From the NCBI RefSeq assembly GCF_947501905.1, contig NZ_CANMXL010000006.1:45636-109635 (forward strand): DNA of 64,000 nucleotides. The letters are read 5' to 3'. The stretch comes from an uncultured Winogradskyella sp. (GTDB lineage Bacteria; Bacteroidota; Bacteroidia; Flavobacteriales; Flavobacteriaceae). Positions 26,055-37,329 of this stretch are shown in pieces (the first letter of the stretch is position 1; each line of letters starts with the position of its first letter). Below the pieces are notes generated by a model. That model had not been told where the DNA came from. It searched no databases and was given only the letters and a program-made list of their open reading frames with translations. The position numbers were made by a program, and so were the translations under genes.

Positions 26055-26942
26055 TTAGAATTTAATTTTACTCCATTTAGAACCATGAATTGGAGCTATC
26101 TTATTAAGTACATCTACAACCCTAGTAATGTTTATATTAGGACCACCACTAAAAACACTTGCCACTTCATTAGCTTTAGAATCGAAAAAAACACGCATTA
26201 AAAAAGAATTTGGTCTACGGGAATGCATTTTTTGCAAATCTATCAATGATTCTGCAATAGCAGACTTACTACCTCTAACATCTTTATGCATTAAATCTAA
26301 ACCATCTCTATGATATTTGTACATAGAACTTCTAAACTCTTTATATGTAGGAGACAGAATATTATCAATTAACGCAAAACGAGACTGCAAACCATCCTCT
26401 AGTTTCCATCCTCTTGAATTTCCTTGTTGAGAATAATTAGCAATTGTTTGAGCTTGTCTGTAATATTCATCACCTCCGCTAGGCTTAAATGTATCAGCAT
26501 CCATACCCAATATCATATATATATGAAATGTTAATACCGAAATTAAATTAGACTCAAACTGATTTGGATTAAAAACTAAGTTCTGAAACTCTAAATATTG
26601 AAACCCAAACTCTTTATCATTAAATGTATAAACGGGCGTACTGTATGTAGAACCATAAATTGGTCTCGAAGTCTGTACTTGAAGTGTAGCTGAAAAAGCA
26701 TCATTACTATAATTCTGTACGTTAATAACCATGCTACAATCTATGCGCTCTTGAACTTTAAAATTTTTGTCTGTCCATTGTGTATTATTAACAAATTCCG
26801 TTAGCTGTCTTTCTAAAGTCTTAAAAACTTGATTGTTATCATTACCTGTTTGTTGGGCAACAACTGTTACAGTACAATTAAGCTCTTGAGCCATTGTTAC
26901 GGCAGTAACAAAAAGAAAAAGTATAAAATAGTATTTACGCAT
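26055..26942 (-). CDS. DUF4835 family secreted protein
   Basis: A 295-residue exported protein with a signal peptide (about 1-19, ending TMAQ) and a single DUF4835 domain. Conserved-looking stretches are LERQLTEFVNNTQW, YGSTYSTPVYTFND and AIAESLIDLQKMHSRRP. The family is restricted to Bacteroidota and is regularly found next to coaBC and recN, as here. Some annotations connect it to the type IX secretion machinery; I cannot confirm that from sequence. It overlaps the end of coaBC by 8 nt, so it is translated in the same operon. Confidence 0.85.
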   Translation of the reverse strand: MRKYYFILFLFVTAVTMAQELNCTVTVVAQQTGNDNNQVFKTLERQLTEFVNNTQWTDKNFKVQERIDCSMVINVQNYSNDAFSATLQVQTSRPIYGSTYSTPVYTFNDKEFGFQYLEFQNLVFNPNQFESNLISVLTFHIYMILGMDADTFKPSGGDEYYRQAQTIANYSQQGNSRGWKLEDGLQSRFALIDNILSPTYKEFRSSMYKYHRDGLDLMHKDVRGSKSAIAESLIDLQKMHSRRPNSFLMRVFFDSKANEVASVFSGGPNINITRVVDVLNKIAPIHGSKWSKIKF

Positions 26943-28146
26943 TGATTTGCTTTAAAATTTGATGCATTAAATCTTTAGCCACTTCAGCTTTGGATTTAAG
27001 TTCGTTTTCTATAACCTCATTAGATTTGGTTATAAATGTAACTTTATTTGTGGATACTCCAAAACCGGCTCCTTTATCTCTAAGGGAATTAAGCACTATT
27101 AAATCTAAATTCTTAGACTTAAGTTTTCCTTTTGCGTGCTCTAACTCATTGTTTGTCTCCAAAGCAAATCCTACCAGAAATTGTTGCACTTTTTGCTGCC
27201 CAAGTGATTTAAGAATATCTTTTGTTTTTTCTAACTCAATGGTAAACGTTGAATTGGACTTCTTTATTTTCTTATCTGCTATTTCTTTTGGTCTATAATC
27301 TGCTACAGCGGCAGATAAAATAGCAATATCTATCTCTTTATAATGCTTATGCACTTCATCATACATCTCTTGAGCACTTACAACAGGATGTATCGTAATT
27401 AAACTATGAGATATGTTTTGATGTGTAGGTCCTGAGATTAAAATTACCTCAGCACCTAAATTTGCAGCTGCGTTTGCAATCTCAAAACCCATTTTTCCAC
27501 TGGAATGATTACCGATAAATCGTACTGGGTCTAACGCTTCATATGTTGGTCCAGCTGTGACAATAACTTTTTTTCCTTTTAGAGGCAATTTATTTAAAAT
27601 GTCTGCTTCAATAAAAGCTACAATATCCTCTGGTTCTGCCATACGTCCTTCACCTACCAAACCACTTGCTAGTTCGCCACTTGTAGCCGGTATTATGATA
27701 TTACCAAACGAGTTAAGTTTATCAAAAGATGTTTTAGTAGACTCATGCTTATACATGTCTAAGTCCATAGCTGGAGCAAAATAGACAGGGCACTTTGCAG
27801 ATAAATATGTTGCCAGTAATAAATTATCACAAGTACCATTTGCCATTTTAGACATTGTATTTGCAGTTGCTGGTGCAATGACAAATAAATCTGCCCATAG
27901 TCCCAGTTCTACGTGGTTATTCCACATAGCATTATCATCATCTTCATTAGTAAAAGATGAATAAACTGGGTTTTTAGAAAGTGTAGAAAGCGTAAGTGGT
28001 GTAATAAAATCCTTAGAAGCAGGTGTCATCACTACTTTGATGTTGGCACCTGCTTTTATGAATTGTCTTACCAAATGTGCTGTTTTATATGCTGCAATTC
28101 CTGCAGTTACACCTAGTAAGATATTTTTGTCTTTAAGAATAGACAT
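26935..28146 (-). CDS. coaBC: Bifunctional phosphopantothenoylcysteine decarboxylase / phosphopantothenate-cysteine ligase
   Basis: A 403-residue two-domain CoA biosynthesis enzyme. The N-terminal flavin-dependent decarboxylase CoaC (about 1-180) shows GVTAGIAAYK, the active-site NHVELG and PAMDLDMY. The C-terminal CoaB ligase (about 190-400) starts VIVTAGPTYEALDPVRFIGN and has the AVADYRPK segment. It acts before coaE, which is elsewhere in this window. It starts 7 nt after the RNA polymerase omega-like gene and overlaps the next gene by 8 nt. Confidence 0.97.
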   Translation of the reverse strand: MSILKDKNILLGVTAGIAAYKTAHLVRQFIKAGANIKVVMTPASKDFITPLTLSTLSKNPVYSSFTNEDDDNAMWNNHVELGLWADLFVIAPATANTMSKMANGTCDNLLLATYLSAKCPVYFAPAMDLDMYKHESTKTSFDKLNSFGNIIIPATSGELASGLVGEGRMAEPEDIVAFIEADILNKLPLKGKKVIVTAGPTYEALDPVRFIGNHSSGKMGFEIANAAANLGAEVILISGPTHQNISHSLITIHPVVSAQEMYDEVHKHYKEIDIAILSAAVADYRPKEIADKKIKKSNSTFTIELEKTKDILKSLGQQKVQQFLVGFALETNNELEHAKGKLKSKNLDLIVLNSLRDKGAGFGVSTNKVTFITKSNEVIENELKSKAEVAKDLMHQILKQINA

Positions 28147-28153
28147 TTAGTTT

Positions 28154-28483
28154 TTATTCCTGAGTATCGTCCTCAGTATTTCTGTGATAAATCTTATCCT
28201 CTAACCACTCTTTAACTGCTAATGCATGTGGCTTAGGTAATTTTTCGTAAAACTTAGAAACTTCTATTTGTTCCTTGTTTTCAAAGATTTCTTCTAAACT
28301 ATCGTTGTATGTAGCAAACTCTTCAAGTTTATCAACAAGCTCTCTTCTGATATCCGTATTAATTTGCTCAGCACGTTTAGCTATTACAGAAATAGCTTCG
28401 TAGATGTTATCCGTAGGAGCATCTATTTCGTTTCTGTTGTAAGTTAACGTAGTTACTGGTGCGTCTGTCTTTTTTAAATCCAT
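28154..28483 (-). CDS. RNA polymerase omega-like subunit (Rpb6 family)
   Basis: A 109-residue protein of the type annotated in Flavobacteriaceae as DNA-directed RNA polymerase subunit omega. The central segment NIYEAISVIAKRAEQINTD corresponds to the omega/Rpb6 helix region that contacts beta-prime; the C-terminal half is acidic and specific to the group. It sits between bamD and coaBC, the usual position in the phylum. The function is by family assignment; similarity to E. coli omega is low. Confidence 0.8.
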   Translation of the reverse strand: MDLKKTDAPVTTLTYNRNEIDAPTDNIYEAISVIAKRAEQINTDIRRELVDKLEEFATYNDSLEEIFENKEQIEVSKFYEKLPKPHALAVKEWLEDKIYHRNTEDDTQE

Positions 28484-28500
28484 TTTTATAATGATTAACT

Positions 28501-29292
28501 TTAAATCTCTTCTTTTTTTGCTTCTTCTAACTCAGCTTTCATTTCACTAGCTTCGTCTAGATATTTTGTTTCAGGATAGGCCTTTATAAGCGAATTATAA
28601 TCAGCCAATGCTGTTTTAATACGTTCTTGCTTAAGTTCTTCAATACTTAATACTGCCAAATTATACTCTGAATTAAACTTGTAATATAAGGCATCTTCTC
28701 TTAAAGACGTTCCTGGAAAGTCTAATAAAAAATTATTAAATGACTTTATTGATGCTTTATAATCGTAAATTCTGTTGTATTGCTTAGCTATCTCAAATGC
28801 TTTTTTCTCAAGCTTAAAGTCTAATTCCTTAACTAATTCATTAGCTTCAGGAAGATATTTTGAGTCAGGATGATTATTTACGAATAGCTGAATTTTCTCT
28901 ATGGCTTTAACTGTTTCTTCTTTATCTTTAGAATAAGCTGGTGACTCTTCATAGTAGCTCTTTACAGATAAGAAAGCAGCTTCTTCTGCTTTTTCACTAT
29001 TTGGATATGAGTTAACAAATTGCTCAAATCTATAGGCCGACAGGTAGTATTGCTCTTCTTCATAAAAACACTTAGCGTGCATGTACATAAGTTTTTCAGC
29101 CTGAGGCTTACCTCTATACTTTGGGACAATTTGTTCAAAAAGTCTATTCGCTTTTTTAAACTTTCCAGCTTCATATAGCTCCTCGCCTAGTTTGAATTTT
29201 AATGCAGTATCTTCAGACTTCATTGCTTTCTGAAAATCGTTACAAGACGTTAAAACCAAAACAGATAGTAAAATATAAAATGCTCTTCTCAT
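28501..29292 (-). CDS. bamD: Outer membrane assembly lipoprotein BamD
   Basis: About 263 residues with a lipoprotein signal peptide (lipobox around LVLTSC) followed by tetratricopeptide-like helical pairs. Typical phrases are LYEAGKFKKANRLFEQIVPKY, YPNSEKAEEAAFLS and FPGTSLREDALYYKF. BamD is the inner-leaflet lipoprotein of the BAM complex that inserts outer-membrane beta-barrels. I chose ATG at 29292: an upstream in-frame ATG at 29322 would place a TAnnTTTG promoter box inside the coding region, and the signal peptide begins at MRRAFY. First gene of the bamD-to-fabI block. Confidence 0.93.
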   Translation of the reverse strand: MRRAFYILLSVLVLTSCNDFQKAMKSEDTALKFKLGEELYEAGKFKKANRLFEQIVPKYRGKPQAEKLMYMHAKCFYEEEQYYLSAYRFEQFVNSYPNSEKAEEAAFLSVKSYYEESPAYSKDKEETVKAIEKIQLFVNNHPDSKYLPEANELVKELDFKLEKKAFEIAKQYNRIYDYKASIKSFNNFLLDFPGTSLREDALYYKFNSEYNLAVLSIEELKQERIKTALADYNSLIKAYPETKYLDEASEMKAELEEAKKEEI

Positions 29293-29309
29293 AAATTTAA
29301 AACAGTGTG

Positions 29310-29317
29310 CAAAAGTA
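29310..29317 (-). promoter_or_regulatory. Candidate -7 element of the bamD operon
   Basis: The minus strand reads TACTTTTG, an exact TAnnTTTG match, 17 nt before the bamD ATG at 29292. It supports that start over the one at 29322. Confidence 0.5.
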
Positions 29318-29399
29318 TGCATTAATAACGGATTTTAAAAACAAAAATTTGCTCTAAAATACAGGGTTATTTAAGTCTTTAATTGACTTTACAAGAAGT

Positions 29400-30284
29400 T
29401 TAACGTTTACCTAATCGTTTTAGTTCATTTTCAATTGATTTTTTCAAGCTTTCTGAAGCTTTAACTAAAGGCAATCTCACATAAGAATCGCTTAAATCTA
29501 AAGCGCTAAGAACAGATTTAATACCTGCTGGATTGTTTTCAGAAAAAATAAGATTGGTAATTGTTATCAAGTCAAAATGTGTTTTGTAAGCCTCTTTTGC
29601 ATTGCCTCCAATACCTTGTCTTATCATTTCTGAGAATTCTTTTGTTAAGGCTTGACCAATTACTGAAATAACTCCAGAGCCTCCTGCTAAAGCTACAGCT
29701 AATGCCAAATCATCATCTCCAGATATAACATGAAATCCTTCTGGCTTATCTCTCAATAACTCTAAGTATTGCCCCATATCATTACCAGCTTCTTTAACTG
29801 CTATAATATTCTCAAAATCACGAGCCAAGCGCAATGTAGTTTCTGGCAACATATTTTTTGAAGTTCTACCTGGTACATTATATAATATAATTGGCTTAGG
29901 TGAAGCTATTGAAATGGCTTTAAAATGCTGATAAAGCCCTTCTTGCGTTGGTTTACTATAATATGGAGATACAGAAAGAATGGCGTCTATCTGAGATAAA
30001 TCTGTAGTGTTTATTTCCTCAATAATAGTGTGGGTATTATTTCCTCCAATACCTAAAACTAAAGGCACACGACCTTTATTAACTTTAGCAATATGCGCAG
30101 TTATCGCAGTTTTTTCTTCTTTACTTATAGTTGCACTCTCTCCTGTGGTACCACTAATAACCAAATACTCGACACCATTAGAAATATTATGTTCTACTAG
30201 CTTACTTAAAGCATCATAATCGACTGACAAATCTTTTTTAAATGGTGTAATTAAAGCCACACCAGTACCTACAAACTTGGTCAT
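29400..30284 (-). CDS. dapA: 4-hydroxy-tetrahydrodipicolinate synthase
   Basis: A 294-residue DapA, a TIM-barrel lyase that condenses pyruvate with aspartate semialdehyde, the first committed step of the lysine and diaminopimelate pathway. Signatures are GTGVALITPF, GTTGESATIS, SPYYSKPTQEGLYQHF, the catalytic Tyr in ILYNVPGRT and the Schiff-base Lys in IAVKEAGND. The ATG shares one base with the stop of the upstream small gene, so translation is coupled. dapF, later in the same pathway, is at 46.9-47.7 kb. Confidence 0.97.
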   Translation of the reverse strand: MTKFVGTGVALITPFKKDLSVDYDALSKLVEHNISNGVEYLVISGTTGESATISKEEKTAITAHIAKVNKGRVPLVLGIGGNNTHTIIEEINTTDLSQIDAILSVSPYYSKPTQEGLYQHFKAISIASPKPIILYNVPGRTSKNMLPETTLRLARDFENIIAVKEAGNDMGQYLELLRDKPEGFHVISGDDDLALAVALAGGSGVISVIGQALTKEFSEMIRQGIGGNAKEAYKTHFDLITITNLIFSENNPAGIKSVLSALDLSDSYVRLPLVKASESLKKSIENELKRLGKR

Positions 30285-30802
30285 TATATTTTATTTAATA
30301 TGGTTAAATACTTTTTTAGTTCTGTTTTAAAAATCTCAAAATCTTTTGGCTTAACGTCAATAATTAAATCATAGAGGCGTTCATCCTTATTAGAAATACC
30401 TACTTTAAAATTTGCCTTAGACATGGCTGCAATTTGCTTTAATTCGTTCTCTTCTGCTAAAAAATAACAGATTAAGACATCAAACTTAGTATCTGTGAAA
30501 TTTTGCAAATCTACATTTTTAAGTTTTCCATTCCATCCAAAATCTTTTGGACTATATACAGCATCCCATTGATTATGACTTTCGGGATTTAACTTAGAGA
30601 ATGTATAAAAATTACATTTCGCAGATAATATCCCTAAAGCATTGATAAAAGCTTCAATTTCTTCGTAATCACAATATTCTGAATCATTTAAAAGCACACC
30701 TACAGACTTAATCTTATCCGAGCTAACCTCTACACTACGATTAGATAGCGTTTTGTTAATATATTTTTGATTTGATTTTTCCTTAAATGCTTTTAAAATC
30801 AT
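30284..30802 (-). CDS. Small conserved flavobacterial protein upstream of dapA (DUF6913-like)
   Basis: A 172-residue cytoplasmic protein without a signal peptide or membrane segment. It has an N-terminal basic stretch (about 6-30), then alternating alpha/beta sequence including VGVLLNDSEYCDYEEIEAF, DVLICYFLAE and NFKVGISNKDERLYDLIID. From memory it fits DUF6913, a Flavobacteriaceae family adjacent to dapA, but I cannot verify the number. The layout of a short Rossmann-like fold is inferred. It is cotranscribed with dapA (one-base overlap), and TAAATTTG lies 18 nt upstream of its ATG. Confidence 0.7.
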   Translation of the reverse strand: MILKAFKEKSNQKYINKTLSNRSVEVSSDKIKSVGVLLNDSEYCDYEEIEAFINALGILSAKCNFYTFSKLNPESHNQWDAVYSPKDFGWNGKLKNVDLQNFTDTKFDVLICYFLAEENELKQIAAMSKANFKVGISNKDERLYDLIIDVKPKDFEIFKTELKKYLTILNKI

Positions 30803-30820
30803 TTATCTTTAGCCTTTGTG

Positions 30821-30828
30821 CAAATTTA
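30821..30828 (-). promoter_or_regulatory. Candidate -7 element of the dapA operon
   Basis: The minus strand reads TAAATTTG, 18 nt before the ATG at 30802, in the 72-nt divergent gap with the 5'-nucleotidase genes. Confidence 0.45.
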
Positions 30829-30874
30829 ACAAAAGTGTATTCACTTTGTTGTTAAGATATCATAAGTTATTTAG

Positions 30875-31633
30875 ATGAGAAATAGACTTTTTTTAATGTT
30901 TGTTATGGCAGTTTTTATAACAGCTTGCAAACAAGACCATTCACTTAATAAGATTGTAGGCAAGAGAAATGCCGTTACAGACAGCCTAAAAACTAACGCT
31001 GAAATTGAAGCCTATATTAAACCCTATCGTGAAAGCGTTAACAAGGACTTAGATAGTGTAATAGCCTTTGCTGCAAATACTTATTCCAAAAATGACGGAG
31101 AACTTAATACAGCCATTGGTAATTTTATGGCTGATGCAGTTTTTGAAATTTGCAACCCAGTTTTTGAAAAAAGGACTAACAAATCTATTGATATGGTCTT
31201 GCTCAATCATGGCGGTATAAGATCAATAATTTCTAAAGGAAATATTACAAGTCGCACGGCTTATGAAGTAATGCCATTTGATAACTCTGTTGTCGTAACA
31301 CCAATGGATGGGCAACAAATAAAGGATATGCTTTCATTTTTAGCCAGTAAAAAACGTGCGCATCCAATTTCAAGATTAAAACTAACACTTTCTAACGACT
31401 ACTCTATCAAAGAAGCATTAATTAATGGCAGTGAAATTGATTATGAAAAAATCTATCATGTAGCTACTAATGACTATCTATATAATGGTGGCAGTAGAAT
31501 GCATTTTTTAAAATCAAAGGATACAGTCTATGACCTAGATTATAAAATAAGAAATCTACTTATAGATTACTTTAAGAAAATAGACACCTTACAACCTAGC
31601 ATTGACGACAGATTTACTCACCAAAAAGATTAA
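30875..31633 (+). CDS. 5'-nucleotidase C-terminal domain lipoprotein
   Basis: A 252-residue lipoprotein (lipobox FITAC near residue 17) consisting only of the 5'-nucleotidase C-terminal, substrate-binding domain. Motifs are NHGGIRSIISKGNIT, AYEVMPFDNSVV, the aromatic/Asn region TPMDGQQIK and YHVATNDYLYNGG. The metallophosphatase half is encoded separately 5 nt downstream. Together they would make a periplasmic nucleotide or UDP-sugar hydrolase. Domain assignment is firm; that the two halves work together is inferred from the spacing. Confidence 0.9.
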   Translation: MRNRLFLMFVMAVFITACKQDHSLNKIVGKRNAVTDSLKTNAEIEAYIKPYRESVNKDLDSVIAFAANTYSKNDGELNTAIGNFMADAVFEICNPVFEKRTNKSIDMVLLNHGGIRSIISKGNITSRTAYEVMPFDNSVVVTPMDGQQIKDMLSFLASKKRAHPISRLKLTLSNDYSIKEALINGSEIDYEKIYHVATNDYLYNGGSRMHFLKSKDTVYDLDYKIRNLLIDYFKKIDTLQPSIDDRFTHQKD

Positions 31634-31638
31634 TTCAA

Positions 31639-32553
31639 ATGAACCGTAGAAAATTCATACAACAGACTTCAGCAGCCAGTGCTTTGATAGGTTTAGGCGG
31701 ACTCACACTTTCTTCGTCTAGCGCAAAGACAACAAAAAGAATAACCATTTTACACACCAATGATGTTCATAGTCATATTGACCCGTTTGGACCAAATGAT
31801 GGTAGAAATGCCAATAAAGGTGGAGTTGCAAGGCGAGCATCGTTAATTGAAGCGGTGAGAAAAGAAAACCCTAATACTTTATTATTAGATGCTGGTGATA
31901 TATTTCAAGGTACACCCTATTTTAACTATTATGGTGGCGAATTAGAATTTAAGCTCATGAGTATGCTTAAATATGATTTAGCCACAATTGGTAATCATGA
32001 TTTTGATAATGGTATAGACGGTTTATACAGTCAACTACCAAATGCCAATTTTGATTTTGTATCTGCTAATTATGATTTTAAAAACACCATTTTAGACACT
32101 CACGTAAAGCCTTATAAAATCTTTCTTAAGGATGGTGTTAAAATAGGAGTTTTTGGCTTAGGCATTGAACTAGAAGGCTTAGTTGGTAAAAAACTGTATA
32201 AGGAAACAGTGTACAACTATCCTATTGAGATTGCTCAAGACATGTCTCGCATTCTTAAAGAAGAACAACAATGTGATTTGGTAATATGCTTATCTCATTT
32301 AGGCTACTACTATAAGAATAACCCCGAGATCGTATCTGATTTACTAATAGCTAGACAAACAAAAGACATAGACTTAATTATAGGTGGTCATACACATACG
32401 TTTTTACCAAAACCTACTATTGAAAAAAATAGTAATGGTAAAAATGTGCTTGTTAATCAAGTTGGCTGTTATGGCTTATATGTAGGTCAAGTAGATTTTT
32501 ACTTAGAAACAGGAAAAGAAAAGCAAGCAGAAGGCACTACAATTATAGTATAA
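31639..32553 (+). CDS. Metallophosphatase / 5'-nucleotidase catalytic subunit with Tat-like signal
   Basis: A 304-residue calcineurin-like phosphoesterase equal to the N-terminal half of UshA-type 5'-nucleotidases. Metal-binding motifs appear in order: ILHTNDVHSH, DAGDIFQGTPY, TIGNHDFDNG, ICLSHLGY and IGGHTHTFLP. The N-terminus MNRRKFIQQTSA with a following hydrophobic stretch looks like a twin-arginine export signal. It follows the C-terminal-domain gene by 5 nt. The 3' end is only 3 nt from the convergent membrane-protein gene, and no hairpin separates them. Confidence 0.92.
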   Translation: MNRRKFIQQTSAASALIGLGGLTLSSSSAKTTKRITILHTNDVHSHIDPFGPNDGRNANKGGVARRASLIEAVRKENPNTLLLDAGDIFQGTPYFNYYGGELEFKLMSMLKYDLATIGNHDFDNGIDGLYSQLPNANFDFVSANYDFKNTILDTHVKPYKIFLKDGVKIGVFGLGIELEGLVGKKLYKETVYNYPIEIAQDMSRILKEEQQCDLVICLSHLGYYYKNNPEIVSDLLIARQTKDIDLIIGGHTHTFLPKPTIEKNSNGKNVLVNQVGCYGLYVGQVDFYLETGKEKQAEGTTIIV

Positions 32554-32556
32554 CAC

Positions 32557-33303
32557 TTAAACCTTCATTTTAGAATCTAGAAAATTAAAATCCGTCTGTC
32601 TTTGATGTTTAAGACTCGATTGCAAATAATAGAACACAAAAGCAAGTACTAAAAATACCGAATATATAGCAGCTAAATGTGTCATATCTGCAACGTAATA
32701 GTAGGCTAACTGAATCATTTCTGAAAAGAAAATAAACATTGAACCTATTAAAAATAACATTGATTTATTATCTCCTTTATCCATATAATTAATCAAGGCC
32801 ACAGAGAGCAATGTCATAACTATAATATTATAGAGAAATTCAGTGATATACTCTGGAGTTTCTAATTTGGTTTGTGCAGTTTCAGTAATAAGAGTCACAC
32901 AAAAAACACCGAGAACAGCTAATATTATTAATGTCACAGGGAATTGCTTTACTATCTCCTTAAATTTCATGGTTAGCATGCATCTTAAAATCAAAAATAC
33001 ATAAGCTAGCATATAAAAGAAATTACCTAAATAATAATCGTAATTAACTGTTTCTGTGACAAGTAAAATGTAATTAGAGGATAAGGATAAGATTTCAGAA
33101 ATTGTAAACGCAATTAAAAAATACAAAAAGTATGGTCTTTTTTTAGTTTTTAAATCTATGCTTCTCTTATACAGATAAGTTAGTAACAAAAGTAGCAGTG
33201 CACTTGCCCAATCATTGTACAAATCCACTTTTAAAACCTCTAAAATTATATACGCGACACTTAATATCACTAGAGCAACCTTAAGTAACCTATTGATTAT
33301 CAT
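32557..33303 (-). CDS. Multi-pass membrane protein, YhhN-like topology
   Basis: A 248-residue integral membrane protein with about eight hydrophobic segments spread over the whole length and short polar loops. The last 20 residues are charged and cytoplasmic. The layout resembles the YhhN/lysoplasmalogenase type of eight-helix protein, but I see no decisive motif, so this is only a suggestion. It is transcribed toward the 5'-nucleotidase pair and has a TATATTTG box 25 nt upstream. Function unknown. Confidence 0.65.
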   Translation of the reverse strand: MIINRLLKVALVILSVAYIILEVLKVDLYNDWASALLLLLLTYLYKRSIDLKTKKRPYFLYFLIAFTISEILSLSSNYILLVTETVNYDYYLGNFFYMLAYVFLILRCMLTMKFKEIVKQFPVTLIILAVLGVFCVTLITETAQTKLETPEYITEFLYNIIVMTLLSVALINYMDKGDNKSMLFLIGSMFIFFSEMIQLAYYYVADMTHLAAIYSVFLVLAFVFYYLQSSLKHQRQTDFNFLDSKMKV

Positions 33304-33328
33304 ACCATTTTCTTATTAATAGCTTGGG

Positions 33329-33336
33329 CAAATATA
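33329..33336 (-). promoter_or_regulatory. Candidate -7 element for the membrane protein at 32557-33303
   Basis: The minus strand reads TATATTTG, an exact match, 25 nt before the ATG, in the 141-nt gap between this gene and the ligA stop. Confidence 0.45.
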
Positions 33337-33444
33337 TATAAAAAATACTATTAAACGAAAAAAACATGCATTTAAACGATAAAAAAATAAAATTTATAAG
33401 AAAAATAGGACGTTAACAGAAAGGGGTAAGTACCAAAGGAGAAA

Positions 33445-36311
<2,867 letters not shown>

Positions 36312-36313
36312 TA

Positions 36314-36805
36314 TTATAAATCTTTAAGCATCCAAACAGAACACGAATAATGGCCTGTATCTCCCATTGGTGCATCAATAGACTCAAAGCCTACTTTCCG
36401 ATACAGTTTCCTGGCATCATCCATATATGGCATTGTTTCTAAATAGCATTTATCAAAACCAGCTTCTTTAGCATAATCCAAACACTTTTTCATCATTTTA
36501 CTACCAATCCCTTTACCTCTAGCATCTGGCATAAAATACATTTTTTGAAGCTCACAGATATTGCCATCATAATTATCTAATGGCGAAATTCCTGCACCTC
36601 CCAAAATTTCATCGCCTTTTACAACAACAAAGTATATTTTTTTTGGTTCATCATAAGTCTCAAGCATACAATCTAAAGCAGTATCTTCATAAGCCGTACC
36701 AACTTTGGGCACACCAAACTCTATTAAAACTGAGCGAATTGCTTTTGCAATTTCAGGATTGTCTTGTGGTTCTATTTCTCGAATAACAATAGTATCTTTA
36801 CCCAT
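36314..36805 (-). CDS. GNAT family N-acetyltransferase
   Basis: A 163-residue single-domain acetyl-CoA-dependent acetyltransferase. The pyrophosphate-binding motif is in MPDARGKGIGSKMMKKCLDYA (about 103-123); the preceding strand is ICELQKMYF and the C-terminal region YLETMPYMDDARKLYRKVGF is typical of GNATs. The substrate cannot be predicted. It is the first gene of the operon with prmC and ligA and is divergent from the LEA-like lipoprotein gene; the intervening 66 nt must hold both promoters. Confidence 0.9.
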   Translation of the reverse strand: MGKDTIVIREIEPQDNPEIAKAIRSVLIEFGVPKVGTAYEDTALDCMLETYDEPKKIYFVVVKGDEILGGAGISPLDNYDGNICELQKMYFMPDARGKGIGSKMMKKCLDYAKEAGFDKCYLETMPYMDDARKLYRKVGFESIDAPMGDTGHYSCSVWMLKDL

Positions 36806-36871
36806 GTTATTTTTTAATTATTCAGTATAAAATTACAAGGCATGAAGATACATAATAAAAATCTCCTTTTT

Positions 36872-37327
36872 ATGAAAAAACTAATGTTGATTTCAGTATT
36901 TTTTTCACTACTTCTTAACTGTACTGTTACTGAAAAACCAGAATTCATTGGTGTTGAAAATATTAAGGTATTAGATTCTAACATCAAAACAATTACGCTA
37001 AGTGCAGATGCTAATTTTATTAACCCAAATGATGTTGGTGGCTCCTTAAAAACTGATGATTTAAAGGTCTTTATAAATGATACCGAAGCCGCAAAATTTG
37101 AAGCCAAAAGTTTTGACGTTCCCTCAAACAAAAGTTTTACTATTCCGCTTACTGTTGCCGTATCCACAGACAGTATTATCGATAAAAAAAGTATTGGTGG
37201 GCTATTTGGAAGTCTAATTTCACAACGCCTAAAAGTGCAATATAAAGGCAAAATTGATTATAAGGTTTTAGGGTATTCCTCTTCATATGATGTAGACAAA
37301 ACTCAGGACCTAAAGATTAAACTCTAA
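36872..37327 (+). CDS. LEA type 2-like lipoprotein
   Basis: About 151 residues with a lipoprotein signal peptide (lipobox around LLLNC, near residue 15) and one LEA14/WHy-type beta-sandwich. Representative sequence is GVENIKVLDSNIKTITLSAD, FINPNDVGGSLK and SFTIPLTVAVS. Such proteins occur singly in Bacteroidota envelopes and their role is unknown. I chose ATG at 36872, since the signal peptide begins at MKKLMLIS; an in-frame ATG at 36842 would add ten polar residues. ribD starts 2 nt after its stop. Confidence 0.8.
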   Translation: MKKLMLISVFFSLLLNCTVTEKPEFIGVENIKVLDSNIKTITLSADANFINPNDVGGSLKTDDLKVFINDTEAAKFEAKSFDVPSNKSFTIPLTVAVSTDSIIDKKSIGGLFGSLISQRLKVQYKGKIDYKVLGYSSSYDVDKTQDLKIKL

Positions 37328-37329
37328 AC

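Noticed and set aside
36814..37251. 145-codon minus-strand ORF opposite the LEA-like lipoprotein
   Set aside because: The plus-strand product has a lipobox and a known fold; the minus ORF has neither and overlaps almost completely.
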